Shown: one piece after another, positions 1 to 10,880 of the stretch
Position numbering within the stretch: the first letter of the stretch is position 1
How the letters are laid out: every line of letters starts with the position of its first letter
Assembly: GCA_019633425.1 (NCBI GenBank)
Contig: WSUB01000147.1
Location: forward strand, 1 to 64,000
Source of the DNA: Tulasnella sp. 424
Lineage: Eukaryota > Basidiomycota > Agaricomycetes > Cantharellales > Tulasnellaceae
DNA: 64,000 nt
Direction: 5' to 3'
Program-made: the position numbers and the translations under genes
The notes under the pieces: model-generated
The model's database searches: none
Told to the model about the DNA's origin: nothing
Seen by the model: the letters and a program-made list of their open reading frames with translations, nothing else

Positions 1-11
1 TAGCCCTACTC

Positions 12-96
12 CGGTTTGTGGTTCTGGTTTGGAACCGAACCGAACCTGAACCGAACCGACCGAACCGGTCTTAGAACCGGTTTTGCCCAAACCGGC
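12..96. repeat. AACCG-type simple repeat
   Basis: The left edge is a short low-complexity tract built from repeats of GAACC/CCGAA, preceded by the complementary-looking GGTTTGTGGTTCTGGTTTGG. The two halves could pair with each other, and the tract contains ACCGGT palindromes. It looks like a degenerate simple repeat or the worn end of a mobile element. No coding sequence is associated with it. Confidence 0.5.
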
Positions 97-381
97 GGCA
101 TCACTAGTGCCGTTTCTGTATATCATGATTTTATCTGCTCCTTTAATCGTAAAATTAGCTTAAGCTTTGTCCTGTCTCGTATTTCGAATTCCTTATTTCA
201 GAATACCGAAATAAATTCTTTCCAAATGAAAAGGCCTTAAGCAGAGGAGGGAACTCACCATTGTGCAACAAAGGCAGCGTGGGATCCCCTGGCTTCGTTC
301 CTACTCTAGAGTCTTCCCTCCTCTCGAATTCGTACACACCACGCCACCCACAAGAATAAAAGCTGCAGCATCGAAATCTAA

Positions 382-2087
382 ATGTCGGAGAACAATAAAT
401 CCAACAACCCACCCGACATGGCTCCTCTCAAGGCGGAAGACCATGAAGCCACACTACCTCTATACCTCCAACGACTTCTGAAGGGGCTCCAGGACCCGGT
501 TCTCGACGAGCAGGATTCAGCGTACTACGACCTCTGCATCTTGTGCAACGCAGCTAGAGATCAGAATGAGCTCTGGCTCAAAGAAAGCTCACTGTCGACT
601 GAGAAATTCCAACTCCTCATCAAACTCACCGTTCGTGGACGTGTATTCACGATGAAGCCCCGGTTCGAGAAAAACCCCTATGAAAATATTCCGGAATACG
701 TCACTTGCGCCTCTCTTCCTCCTATTCCCTGGGGATCCGCCTTGAAAACGGCCGCCCCTCCGCGACAAGATGGAACCACCGCGGGTTTCTCCACTCACGT
801 GTCAAGTCCAACCAAGCCGCCGTTCGCGGCTCAATCAACCAACACGGGAGCTTCAGAGGCACCGGGCGGAATGACTATTCGAAAACCAGATAACGTTCGT
901 CGTCTCCGCCAAATATACCGACTTGATATGGTGGAATTCGAAGCTCATGTCGCGGCTTGTGAGAAAACGGATCAACGATTCCGCCTGGAAAATCACTAAC
1001 CTCAGCACGCGCTTAGATGTTGAAACCCTTCCTCTTGGATTTCAGACGCTTCGAGAAGTTGACGGAAGCGAACTCATCGTAGATATGAATATTGGGCTGG
1101 AACAATTATCAATCCCTGCATTCTCCTTCCACACCATTACTTCTCTCAGCCAGATCGAAGCTCCGCAGGACGAGTATGGCGTACAGAATTGGGTGTATAG
1201 TCTTGCTGCGAAGACTGCCTCGACTCTTCTCCATTTGTCTGATTATAAGACCAAGGCGTACAGGTTTGGTGACATCGTCGGTAAGGGTGCACCAGCGGAG
1301 GAATCCGATCTCTGCTGGCAGTCTGGATCTGAGGAAGAGTCCGAAGCTCCCACCAAGCCACTTAAGCGGCTCGTCATAGAAGTCAATACCCCTTGTCAGT
1401 ACCTTCCTTGACAATTGCTAGAAAGTTTGCTAACTTACGGCCATGATAGGGACCCTGGATCCAATCGCTTTCAAAGAATTTGTGGAAACAGATCATGTAA
1501 CCATTCCTGATCCTTGATATTCTCCGTGATGAAACTAACGAGTGTGAAGCTCCCCACAGCTGATGAGCTTCAAGCAGCGCGTCAAAACGACAGTCGTTCG
1601 ACAGGAAGGCGGTCAGCGACGAAAGTCTCCTTCTCCAAAGGTTGGATAAGTACACCTCTGTATTATGAGTGTCTCTGATATAGGTACCCTTTTAGTGCAG
1701 AATATGTGGGCTCAAGTATACGACTACTGCGTGATCCAAGGGATTTATTTTTTCGTTCTTACCTCGGTATGCTTCCTCTTTCTCAAAGGCACGGGATACC
1801 TTTTAACTCATTCCGAGTTGCTAGTATGAATTTTGGGCTTTTGGGTCTTCTCGGTCGATTATACCTTTGCGCAAGTCACGGACCCTATACCGTACGACTC
1901 AAAGAAGCCGACTGTTTTGGCGAGCTTGATGTATTGGACTCAGTCGGCTATGCTGGTTCCGGGTCTTCACAGTATTCCTTGGCCCAGTGAGGAGCGAGAG
2001 CCGCTCGCGCAGACAGCTAGCACGACGCTGAAAGATGCGTCTGTTCTGAACCTCCGAGCGGCTAAAGCGATCGCTTCCATTCTTTGA
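382..2087 (+). pseudogene. Uncharacterised basidiomycete protein, six exons, one-base frameshift in last exon
   Basis: I do not recognise the function. Exons can be joined at 382-958, 1017-1394, 1450-1496, 1560-1649, 1684-1766 and 1825-2087, with normal GT..AG introns of 34-63 nt. The C-terminal part (VYDYCVIQGIYFFVLTS, then a Tyr-Glu-Phe-Trp segment, then PTVLASLMYWTQSAM) resembles uncharacterised agaricomycete proteins I know from memory. In the last exon the frame that leaves the splice site reads YEFWAFG. The family-like continuation FSVDYTFAQVTDP lies one base out of frame, so one G appears to be missing from the GGG at 1843-1845. Without it the protein ends early. This is either a recent pseudogene or a sequencing error in a homopolymer. 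Decayed neighbours favour a pseudogene. Confidence 0.5.
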
Positions 2088-2356
2088 CGCTGTACTTACA
2101 AACGCTCTTAACCTGGACGCACTCTATTTGCTAGCCAGATTCCATCACACATTGACGTATGATTTCCGCGAGGAACTTTTGGGGTGATTTTTCGATATAT
2201 TCACAAGAACAGAGGCTGTAAACGGCGGTCATCGTTACTCCGCCGTGCGTGGCTTCGCCGATTTGTGGCACTTCAACTTCCGCCACCAGACTCGTCGGGG
2301 GTGTATTAAAACCTCATTATGACGGGCCCCGCTGCGATATCGCAAGTCTGATCACG

Positions 2357-3005
2357 ATGGATATCGAGCAGTAAGTTTCATGGCTGTACAAGCTTTCCAT
2401 TAACCGGTCTATCTTGCGCGATCTATGTTCCGAAAGGCTGGCTACCAGGCGATTGACCAAATTTGTGACTATCACTCCTCTCTTGCCGATCAGCCTGTGG
2501 TTTCTCAAGTCCAGCCAGGATATCTGCGCAAACTCCTTCCAGGTTCGTGTGTTCGGTGATCTCTCAAAGACCGCTTAGTTTGATCTAATATCCAGACACA
2601 GCGCCCGAATCCGGAGAATCATTTCAAACCATTTCTGATGATTTTAAAAGGTTTATCATGCCAGGTAGGGGTCAACTTATTCTCCCCTGAGATATTTTCA
2701 TTCAATCGTCACCCTCATCAGGCATAACCCACTGGCAGCATCCCTCATTTTTTGCTTACTTCCCGACCCCGTCAACTTTTGAAGCCACTCTTGCGAAATT
2801 GTACGCCAGCAGCATTTCGGCGCCGGGGCTCAACGTATGATCTCTTGCTCTAGAATTGATATGCGTCGCGAACCCGTCGCAATAGTGGATATGCAGTCAC
2901 GCAGCAACTGAGCTCGAGAGTATCACAGCGGACTGGGCAGCCAAGCTCTTTGGTTTAGATGAAGTTTTTGTCACTTCGTCCCGAAAAGGAGGAGGAGTGA
3001 TACAG
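2357..3005 (+). pseudogene. Truncated aromatic-L-amino-acid (DOPA/tyrosine) decarboxylase, N-terminal part only
   Basis: Group II PLP-dependent decarboxylases convert aromatic amino acids to amines. A 5' piece of one is visible: MDIEQ at 2357, then FRKAGYQAIDQICDYH, ITHWQHPSFFAYFP, WICSHAATELE and WAAKLFGL...KGGGVIQ. These motifs are in family order. Exons 2428-2542, 2596-2664, 2722-2834 and 2886-3005 are separated by good introns of 51-57 nt. The first junction is broken: the short exon ending near 2370 has a GTAAGT donor, but no AG acceptor precedes TTCCGAAAG, where the sequence reads CTATG. After GGGVIQ homology stops, so the lysine that binds PLP and the whole large-domain core are absent. 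The 3' end of the opposite-strand RING gene follows about 220 bp later. A relic rather than a working enzyme. Confidence 0.75.
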
Positions 3006-3228
3006 GTTGGTCAGAACATTCCCTCCGTGCTATCAATTGAGAGAAAACAGTACGTTTTTACTTCTTTTCTTTTTTTGTTGGCATGGAAAACACCTCCCTG
3101 ATGACGCCAGTGGTGCAATTGGAGAAAAACGACACAGCCTTAGCCAGTTATACCAAATATTGACATCGAGGATGCGGTCCAGTGGGGGACTATATGTATA
3201 TTTATGACACCAAAGGCTTCAAATCTGT

Positions 3229-6084
3229 TTACACTAGGGACTGTTTCCTCTTCCTCAACCGCTCCTTTAAATCCTGCTCCATGCTCACGCCAGTTTGTCT
3301 CTGCTTCAGCTTCACTTTCAGTCCATCTTCTAACGACAAAAGCGACTCCGAGGTCGGGGTTGGCATAACTGGAGTGAGAGACGTCTCAACAGGTGACAAG
3401 GTCGTTGACATCGGACTCGAATTAGAAGGCGTTTGTTGTGTAACCGGGACTGAGACCATCCGCCTCTCGGAACCCAGCTTGACTCGAAGCCTGGCTTGAG
3501 CTCGAAGACGTTGTTCATCAGCGTTTAAGCCATTGTCACGTAAAGTCCTATCGGGTTCCAGCGCCTCGTTAGGTTCAGAGACAACATTCGTCGGGCGAGA
3601 CGATTCGGACTGCAGGAATTTCTTCCGCTCCTCTGCCAACTTCGCCATCAACTGCCTCCGCCGACCAGCGTCCAAAGACGGTTGCTCCCCGTCGTATATT
3701 GCGTCTGTTTGATGCAAAGATGGTTCGGCAACCACATTCAAGTTGACGTCCGAGTCGACAGCTTTCGCTTTGCCCTTGTGTTTGATGGACAATTGATGTC
3801 GAGTCCGAGCCATAATGTCCGCAACAAAAGGAGCTATTGCTTCCGCGTCTGTTCCTCCGTCTCTTGGCCGAGTGGAATCCGTCATACGGGCTAACAAGCT
3901 CGGGAGGTTGACGTCGCGAACGGATTCTTGCGCCTGATCACCCCGCGTCCTGTTTTCTCCCAAGGACTTCATTTCGGTCAATCCCATTCTTGCTGCTTGA
4001 CCCTTGATGGAAAACCCCAGGACTGGTGTGTACGCCGAAGCTGCCGTCGATTTGCTAGCGCCTTTAATGGAAAGCGAGGCGATCGAGGCATCATTATGCT
4101 CCATGTCCGCAGAGCCCTCCTCTATATTGGCTGATGTCGACCTTTCAGGGGATCTATCTGGAGGGAAAAGCGGCCGTGGTGAGGGCGAACGAACCAAGTC
4201 ATCTCGATTTCCCGACATAATGGAGCTCGTGGAGGATCGTCGACTCCGCCCAGAAAAATGGGACTCCGCTGGGCTCTGGTCGCGAGATTCATAACTCCGG
4301 GAACGTCCACGATCGACGGCTCCAAGACTCCGACCCCTACTTCGACCTTCCGACGCCGCACTCTCCTGCTCGGCCCGCACCCCATAGGAGGGGGCTGGAC
4401 TGCTAGCGCGTCGAAAGTCTCGCGAAAGACCGGTTTGGTAAGATCTTCGTTCTGGCGAGTAATAGCGACGTTGTAAAGGTTCTTGATGGTTTTCATCCTC
4501 ACTGGAGCCCGGACCGCGACTCCGACGTCGATATTGGGTTCTCCGAATCGGATATTCGTATTGGGACCTTGGGGAAGTTTGTTGGTACGGTGGAGATGGT
4601 GATCTGTGCCGGGGGCTATCGATATCACGAGGTGACCGTTCCAGAACATCGTCTTCATCCGACTGCTGAGCGGCGTGGTGACGCGAGCGGTGGCCAACCT
4701 CGTTCCTTCTCCCGTACTCTCGCGAAGAGTAGTGCCGAGAAGATCCGCTGGATGGCTGTGATTGTGCGACCCAACGGCCGTGGCGTTGATGGCGTGTGGG
4801 CGGAGAAGGTACAGTCGGCGGCTGATCATACTGATATTTTATAGCAACATTGATTATGTCAATATCTGTGTATCAGTCTTGTCAAAGAAAAACAATGACA
4901 GGCTAAGTTATGAGCGGGGATTTACCTGGATCACCGAATCATACACTGCTAAGTCGCGGTATGGGGAACGCAAGTACGTATAGAGCTCTGAAACACGCAA
5001 CCACGGTTGGGAGTCAACTATCATGCCATAGGGTTTGACCGGCTAAGGGCACCCTACCATGCGCAAAATGCTCTGCATTAGGCCGTCTTCCTGACTCGGG
5101 AGAGTCGATGTCAAGAAATTCTGCGAGTAACTTCACTGCAGATTCAGAACGAATGTCGATGGACTTCATCAGGGCGAGGATGAAAGTGGTAAGAAACTGT
5201 TCAGCAGGGTTTATTAAGTCTTAAATTATTCATGTAAAGTGGGGCATTTGTCTGCTTCCGCACCTCAACGTCCATATTAGTCCATACTTGGAGCTCGCGA
5301 CGGATAAACGCCGTTGTTCGGCTGATGAGGTCCTGAGATGCAGCAAATTGCTGTGGTGTAGGGTAAGGTTTAAATCGAGTATATTGATTTGATGCAATGT
5401 GCTATGCGGTTGGTATCAGCACCGCCGCTCCTTGCAAGCATACTCAACAAAAGCTTGCCTTAGCGAACAACCTGTGTCTGTAGACCCACTTTCTCCTTTC
5501 CACGGCTCGATCGAATTCATCTTGGTCTGCTTCGTTCGTACTGCTTCTTCCCCAGCGTATTTGCGGAGCCGCTCGTCGTCGGCGAACACTAGGTTGGGAT
5601 AAGGCAAGCGGTGGTGGAGGCGAAGATCGCAGAGGAGGAAGATGATACTTGGAGAAGTCATACTGGGAGCGTATGTTGTGTATTATGTACGGCCCAATGG
5701 TTGCTGTACAGAGCGGGCACTACCCGCGGAGCCAAGGGGAGGGAAGACGTGGTCAGGACAAAAGTTATATGGATCGCGATTGACGGTACCAACCTTTCTT
5801 GATTGACTAGCCCACATTTCCAAGCACTCGAAGCAGAAACGGTCGTGCGCGCATGCAGGTAGAACCGTCCTATCTACTATTACTTGCAAGCATATAACAC
5901 AATGCTCCTCGGTATCAGATTCGCTTGCGCTGTCCTTCTGCGGGGGTTGGGCCGAGGATTCGTTGACATTCGCTGTGGGTGGCAGTTGAGGTCCTTCTTC
6001 TGCACTGTCATCCTCCCCGTCGATATACGGATCTAGTTTAGGTCTTTTGGACTTTCGCGCGTCTGGGGATCGAGAGGCATTCAT
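3229..6084 (-). CDS. Topors-like RING-finger E3 ubiquitin ligase
   Basis: Exons 6084-5794, 5719-5459, 5401-5264, 5196-5058, 4987-4926 and 4830-3229 give 830 residues. The N-terminus is basic/acidic and disordered. A C3HC4 RING follows at about residues 66-105 (CVIC ... CAHDRFCFEC ... CPLC), with the last Cys pair supplied by exon 2. Next come the blocks typical of Topors relatives: RAVERRKWVYRH, TRFKPYPTPQQF, ISRTTAFIRREL and an alpha-helical segment ending YLRSPYRDLAVYDSVIQYD. The long C-terminal half is rich in Ser, Arg and Glu, like the RS-rich tails of these ligases. Topors proteins act in the nucleus as ubiquitin (and in animals SUMO) ligases. The third exon is joined through a GC-AG intron (5402-5458). 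A decayed copy of the 5' end lies at 11.46-11.83 kb in the same orientation. Start chosen at the first Met before the disordered head; the copy shares it. Confidence 0.88.
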
Positions 6085-6194
6085 CCTATTGAGATTGGGG
6101 AGGATGTTGTGGCTCGTTGTCGTTTCGTTCCAGACCGCGATGACCTCCGAAAAGTCTCACGATGCGGCAATTCAGTCTCCCTCGAGTAGTGTTG

Positions 6195-6570
6195 CCGCGG
6201 ATGCCGAAGGAAGTCTCGATCTCCTTCGACCAACTTCGACCTATTGAAGTGATGTCGAAGGAAGTTCCGAAGTGCTTCGATCCTCTCAAGATGTATATTG
6301 GATGCAGTGGCCCTTAATTGTTCGATATTACATAATTATCTGGAACGTTCGGACCCTTCGCTGCCGAGTCGGCTCCAAAGATCTCCTTTTCCCCATCTCT
6401 GGAAAATCGCTTTCTCACAACAGTCAAAGTGTGATGGAAGACCTCGCCACTTCCCCTTCGATCCGCTTCGACTTTTCGAAGTTTGTCGAAGTCGACACTT
6501 CGATCTCCTTCGCTTCGCTCTGCGGCAACACTACCTACGAGTCCAGATCCTTGCTACCACTCCTTCGAAA
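6195..6570. repeat. CTTCGA/TCGAAG-rich stretch
   Basis: CTTCGA and its reverse complement TCGAAG recur many times here, densest around 6455-6520, where the string alternates CTTCGATC, CTTCGACT and TTCGAAG. The motif is nearly self-complementary, so the tract could form many small hairpins. It overlaps the upstream part of the endonuclease III relic and the region before the RING gene promoter. Origin unknown; possibly expansion of a short motif in non-coding DNA. Confidence 0.45.
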
Positions 6571-6960
6571 AGGAAGGTGGTCAGGCGAGGTGATACGCCC
6601 GCCGCACGAAAGTCTAAATCGACACAGAAAGAGTTGGATGCGACTCATGCCGCGCCACCGTATTTGATAGAGATCTACCACCCCATTAAGGAGATGAAGA
6701 AGAATATCTTCGCCCTGCTGACACCATTGGCTGTGCAAGTGCAATGAAAGACGAGGAACCGACCGAGTGAGCTTGTTAACCCGCTGTTAACTTTCACCTA
6801 CATTATAAAGTCCCGGCTCTCGTTGATAGATCCGGCGTTTTGTGACTCTCATCTCCCTAATGGTGTCTTCCCAGACCAAAGACGGAGTCACGACCGACGC
6901 GATGAACAATGTGGGCGCTGAAATCGGTGAATTAACCGTCGAAGCCGTCCTCGCCACACT
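6556..6960 (+). pseudogene. Endonuclease III (Nth1) 5' fragment, decayed
   Basis: Nth1 is the DNA glycosylase/AP lyase that removes oxidised pyrimidines. Two pieces of its N-terminal region remain. The first (6556-6766) encodes TPSKRKVVRRGD, a basic stretch, then APPYLIEIYHPIKEMKKNIFA. The second (6830-6960) encodes RRFVTLISLMVSSQTKDGVT, the conserved SSQTKD block, then GELTVEAVLA. Family sequence next to the first piece (DTIGCASAMKDEEPTE) is present but one base out of frame near 6713. The expected donor at 6766 also joins in the wrong phase. The helix-hairpin-helix, catalytic Lys/Asp and iron-sulphur Cys cluster are missing, because homology ends at about 6960. At least two indels plus truncation make it a pseudogene. 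Confidence 0.65.
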
Positions 6961-7120
6961 TCTCAGCGGAGTCGAAACCATCCATGCCGGGCGGCTTGCG
7001 AGACTTCTCTCGCCCCTTCGGGTACTACGCTTTGCCCGTGGGTGCTCAAGTAATAGAAGGTGGCGCGTTCGAGGAGATGGGATTCGAGCGATGTGCAAGT
7101 GGGGCGATGGCCCGGGATAG

Positions 7121-8138
7121 GAAGGAACGGGGGCTTTATCTAGCGCTGTCGTTCTGGATGGCCAGTATCACAAAGTTAAACGCTCTGTTATCACAGTGCA
7201 TTCGAGCCACCTCGGTCTATTCCCTAGTCTTCATGATCTGGATGTAACCAAACCACTGACTCCATTTCTAGACAAGTGGACGGTCTTGGAAAGGCGGGAC
7301 GACGCTCCTTAGTAATGCAGTAAAGAGTTCGCGGTCGTGCGCAAAAGATAAAGTCTACGTAAGAGGAGCCTATCGACCTCCTGGGGGTCGTCAACTGGGA
7401 GAGAGACCATTTCTCTGTCATGCTCGATGCCCGAAATCTTGACCGCTTCGGGGCTTTCAATTACCAGTAGAACCAATTCACTGTACACGTGATGTTCACA
7501 GCAAGTCCGTCCGTAATTTTGTCCTCAAAGGCCCGAGGAGCGAGATCAGTCGATTCGGAAAGGAAATCACCACGAGCACCGCATGTGATATTTCTGCGGT
7601 TGATGTCGTGTTACGATTCAGACAACGGCGGAGAAAATCTTGGCACTTGAAACGCGCTCAGCCGCTTTAGGTAGTGCGAAACACTGTGAGGGGGTGGGAT
7701 CGTCGTCGTCTTGTCCCCGACAGAAACATACTAGACGTTACGTCTTCGACATGCCACAGTCCGCTACAACGCTTGATCGTTCTTCGAGCTTGTAGATTCT
7801 CGAGCTACGATTTTGCTGTACGTCGAGACGAATGCAGGGTAATGGGGTTTCGACTAATTGAGAAATCGGTGAACAAGGGCTGCCGTAAATATTCTCGCTC
7901 ACTTTGCCGAGCCCAATCCTCGCATTTTGGGAGGAATGCTCGATGACACGGTCTAAGCTGAACTTTGTAATGATTGCTCGTTGCGGTGTCGTTGGGGGAC
8001 GACATGCCCCGGCGCGTCCGAGTTATCCAATTAGCCCATAAGATAGGAAGTCACTGACCACGTCTGCCTAGACCTAATTGCAAGGGGGACCCCGCCGATC
8101 GTCGGCCTGACTGGGGTGGGAAAGGACAGGTTGACTGG
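7121..8138. other. About 1 kb without a recognisable gene
   Basis: Only short, mutually inconsistent open frames occur here. None shows conserved motifs or splice-linked continuation. The right end is the promoter region of the coiled-coil gene that starts at 8291. Confidence 0.5.
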
Positions 8139-8148
8139 TATAAATAAA
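8139..8148 (+). promoter_or_regulatory. TATA box of the coiled-coil gene
   Basis: TATAAATAAA lies 143-152 bp before the ATG at 8291. It is followed by a pyrimidine-rich leader (about 8160-8290, long runs of C and T), a combination common in strongly expressed fungal genes. The TATA match is exact; the assignment to this gene rests on spacing and orientation. Confidence 0.55.
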
Positions 8149-8290
8149 GCACCTCTAAAGATCCTCTTCCCGCAACTTTCGACGTTCTTGCACCGCTCCT
8201 TCGCACCGACCTTCTACCTTTCACTCATCAGCCTCTTGTTCACACTCGTAGCCTTCCTCCCTCTCCATCCACCACATTTTAACCTTCGAT

Positions 8291-9714
8291 ATGCTCTTCA
8301 AGTTTTTCACCTCTTCCCCCGCCAGGTCGGCTGCTGCCACGACCACCCAGGCGGGATCCCAATCCCAACAGGCCAGCCCCCCTACTGCGCCGATCAGCAA
8401 ACCTCGAGGTATTTTCCAGAGATTCCGCCGCTCTGTTGCACAATCAAAGGTGATTCTGGCACTGAGCCTGTTAGCTCAAACCGTTTTCGATGACGCTGAT
8501 ACTCTCGAGTCAGGACGCGCACTATCGCCATCCCCAAGTGACCTTTATGTCTCTTCAAACTTCTTCGATTGTTGTTGAGATAGGGCTCGAGTGTTTTGGA
8601 TTGTCTTCGACTGACCAACTCTTTCCCCACCATCGTTTAGGCCGCCTCTACCCACCCTCGAGAAGGAAACAACAGTTCCGGTTTTGCAACGTCTTCAACA
8701 ACTCCTCACCCAATAATTCCGACCATCAAATCCACTCAGGTCAAACCACCACTCTCAGTCGCCGCTCCCAAAGTCCCCTACAACTCTCCACTCCCAGCGG
8801 CCACTTCCTCATCACCCCCGCTCGCTTCCGACCTCACTACAGCCAGCAGCGAAATTGCTGAGCTCAGATCTACTCTCTCCCGGCTCAAACGCCAGAAAAA
8901 CGACGAGATAAGACGGGTCCATAACATGTTCCATCACGTACTCGTCCCGACCGCTAATACATATGTCACCGAACTCGACGCAGAAACCAGAGCTCGAAAA
9001 CTCGCTGAGGAGCAGCTGGAAAAGGAGATTGCATGTCATGCGAAGGCGGGAGGATTGCGGGTGAAGGAGCGCGAGCGGAGATGGGACGCGGAGGACGCGA
9101 AAGCAAAGGCACGTCACGAGATGGAGACGGTGATGAAGGAGAACAAGGAAATCGAAGGCCAACTATTCGAGTTGCAAGCCCGGACTGACTATCGCCACGT
9201 TGAGGCGCTCCAGGATGCACTGCAAGGACTCAAGCGTGTCGACACAAGCGATGGGCTGCGGGTGAGCTTGCCCGTTGAGAAGTGCATCGTTGCCTTCATA
9301 GAGCAATTGCACGCCGATACCCGAAGCGATTCGGGGCGCTCGTGGTCTTCAAGCTGGCTTGAAGAAAGGACAACAGCAAGATCGGTGCAGGAACCTTCCG
9401 ACGTGTCGGAGGGTGAAGAAACCTGTTCGGAGGAGTCTGGGGAGCACAGCCGGACGTCACCGTGTGCATCAGCATCGCACCGATGGCCTAACGAGGGGTT
9501 GACATGGGTAAATAACGGTAGTGGAAGCCCAGCTTCCAGACCATTGGCGAACCCACTGCGCCGGATGCCGCGTGGCCGACAAGGGGGGCGATTAAACGCT
9601 ATGCGCGTCGCCTCTGCTTTTGGAGACTGTAGCGATGAGGACGACTTCGGGGAGGTCCTGGACCACCAAACCTACCGGGTTCCTCACCCTAATAACGGTG
9701 ATGAATCTGACTAG
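8291..9714 (+). CDS. Coiled-coil protein of unknown function
   Basis: Two exons, 8291-8449 and 8641-9714, give 410 residues. The 191-nt intron is long for this contig, but it joins in frame and contains in-frame stops. Residues 1-150 are Ser/Thr/Pro-rich and disordered after a short amphipathic start (MLFKFFTSSPARSAAA). Residues about 145-265 form a predicted long coiled coil rich in Glu, Lys, Arg and Ala (SEIAELRSTLSRLKRQKNDE, then ETRARKLAEEQLEKEIACH and further heptads). The C-terminal third is acidic and serine-rich and ends DESD. I recognise no family. It sits alone between the decayed Nth1 and the T-rich downstream region, and it has a TATA box and pyrimidine-rich leader, so it is probably expressed. 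No transmembrane segment or signal peptide is visible. Confidence 0.7.
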
Positions 9715-10880
9715 ATGTCGTCGCTTGAGGGTCCTGCCGACCCCACATAGGTTCGTGTTTCTTCGGTTGAGTAAATGCCCAACGTCTGACTTGAAAACTC
9801 TTCTTCAGCGTTACCCATGGACTTGGTCAATTCCACCCTTGACCTCCTGATACGCACAACCGACCTGATTCTTTTCTTTGTGTTCCTTTTCTCTCTTACT
9901 TGTGGCTTTCTTGGACTTTTCTTACTTTCGGTTTTGGTTTCTAATATCCCTTTCACGGACTTGGTCTTTCATCTCGCGTTTCTCTCCTCGCCTCTCTCGA
10001 ACTGTTTCTTGACTGCCTCTGTCTCTTGCTTTTTTTTGTATCCCCTCGAGTCTCACTTTCTCGTTAACCCGTTCTATTTATTTACAAATCGGCGGCCTCG
10101 TTTTTCGTCTGAATTATTTATTTGGTTTACCTGCTTACTACCTCCAAGCTCCACTCAACATGACGTCTCCTAGTTGAAGTACCGGGGAAGAGCGAGGGTT
10201 GGGACGTCAGTCCGGTTATACGCTTATATCGGGCTAGGTTCTGAGGTCTGAATGTTTCGTTGCGCCTACGAGCGGAACAACGTTGAGTGCGTGCGGGGAG
10301 ATGAATCCGGGTAGTTTATGTCAAGCAGTACGCATACGCTGAACTCGGCTCATGGGTAGGCGACTGATTCAGATCGATGATGGAATTTACTCTACCGAAA
10401 ATGACGAGGGCCGGACGTTGAGTCCAAATGGACGGCTGAGCGCACGGCCAAGGCCCGCCCATACTACGCTGACCGGCGGGAGAACTGTAATGGGCTTATG
10501 TGGATCATTTGGTAAGTACTTGTAAGGACATTGTCCTTACCGCAGTGGATTACCGCTCAGGGAGACAGTTGAACTCGCCGCATCACGTGGCTGCGCTTCT
10601 GACCTGTCTGGGGTTCGCATCCGCTTATCGGCGCTTTCTTTTTGCCTTTTTTAGAACCGTTTACTCTGCCCGTCCTCGCGTTCTAACTATCTCGGTGATT
10701 CTACTACCCGATAATGGACCTTGGCGGGGGACGAATGCATTATGGACATAAAATTCCGACAAGTTGATGGGGTAGGTCTTGCGTTCACCCAGCAGCTAAG
10801 GCTGTATGGAGGAGATAGGCTGAGAACCCTTCATAACGCAGGAAATATTTCAATTCTGATGCTTGTGAATCCCGGATAGG
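9715..10880. other. Gene-free stretch, T-rich at its left end
   Basis: The first 450 bp downstream of the coiled-coil gene are T-rich. They contain a hydrophobic open frame (9817-10173) that looks like an artefact of T-rich 3' untranslated sequence. The remaining 700 bp show no coding features, repeats or RNA gene that I can support. Confidence 0.5.

Noticed and set aside
3007..3207. Plus-strand frame directly after the decarboxylase fragment, as its continuation
   Set aside because: It has none of the expected downstream decarboxylase blocks (PLP lysine region) and is Phe/Leu-rich noise.
4122..4829. 235-codon minus-strand frame overlapping the Topors-like gene
   Set aside because: It is an alternative frame over the RS-rich tail. 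The frame used continues from the RING and conserved middle region and gives a total length divisible by three.
9817..10173. Hydrophobic 118-codon open frame resembling a small membrane protein
   Set aside because: It lies just after a gene in a T-rich stretch, where TTC/CTT/TTT codons automatically give Phe/Leu runs. No signal-peptide logic, no homology, and no splice partner.
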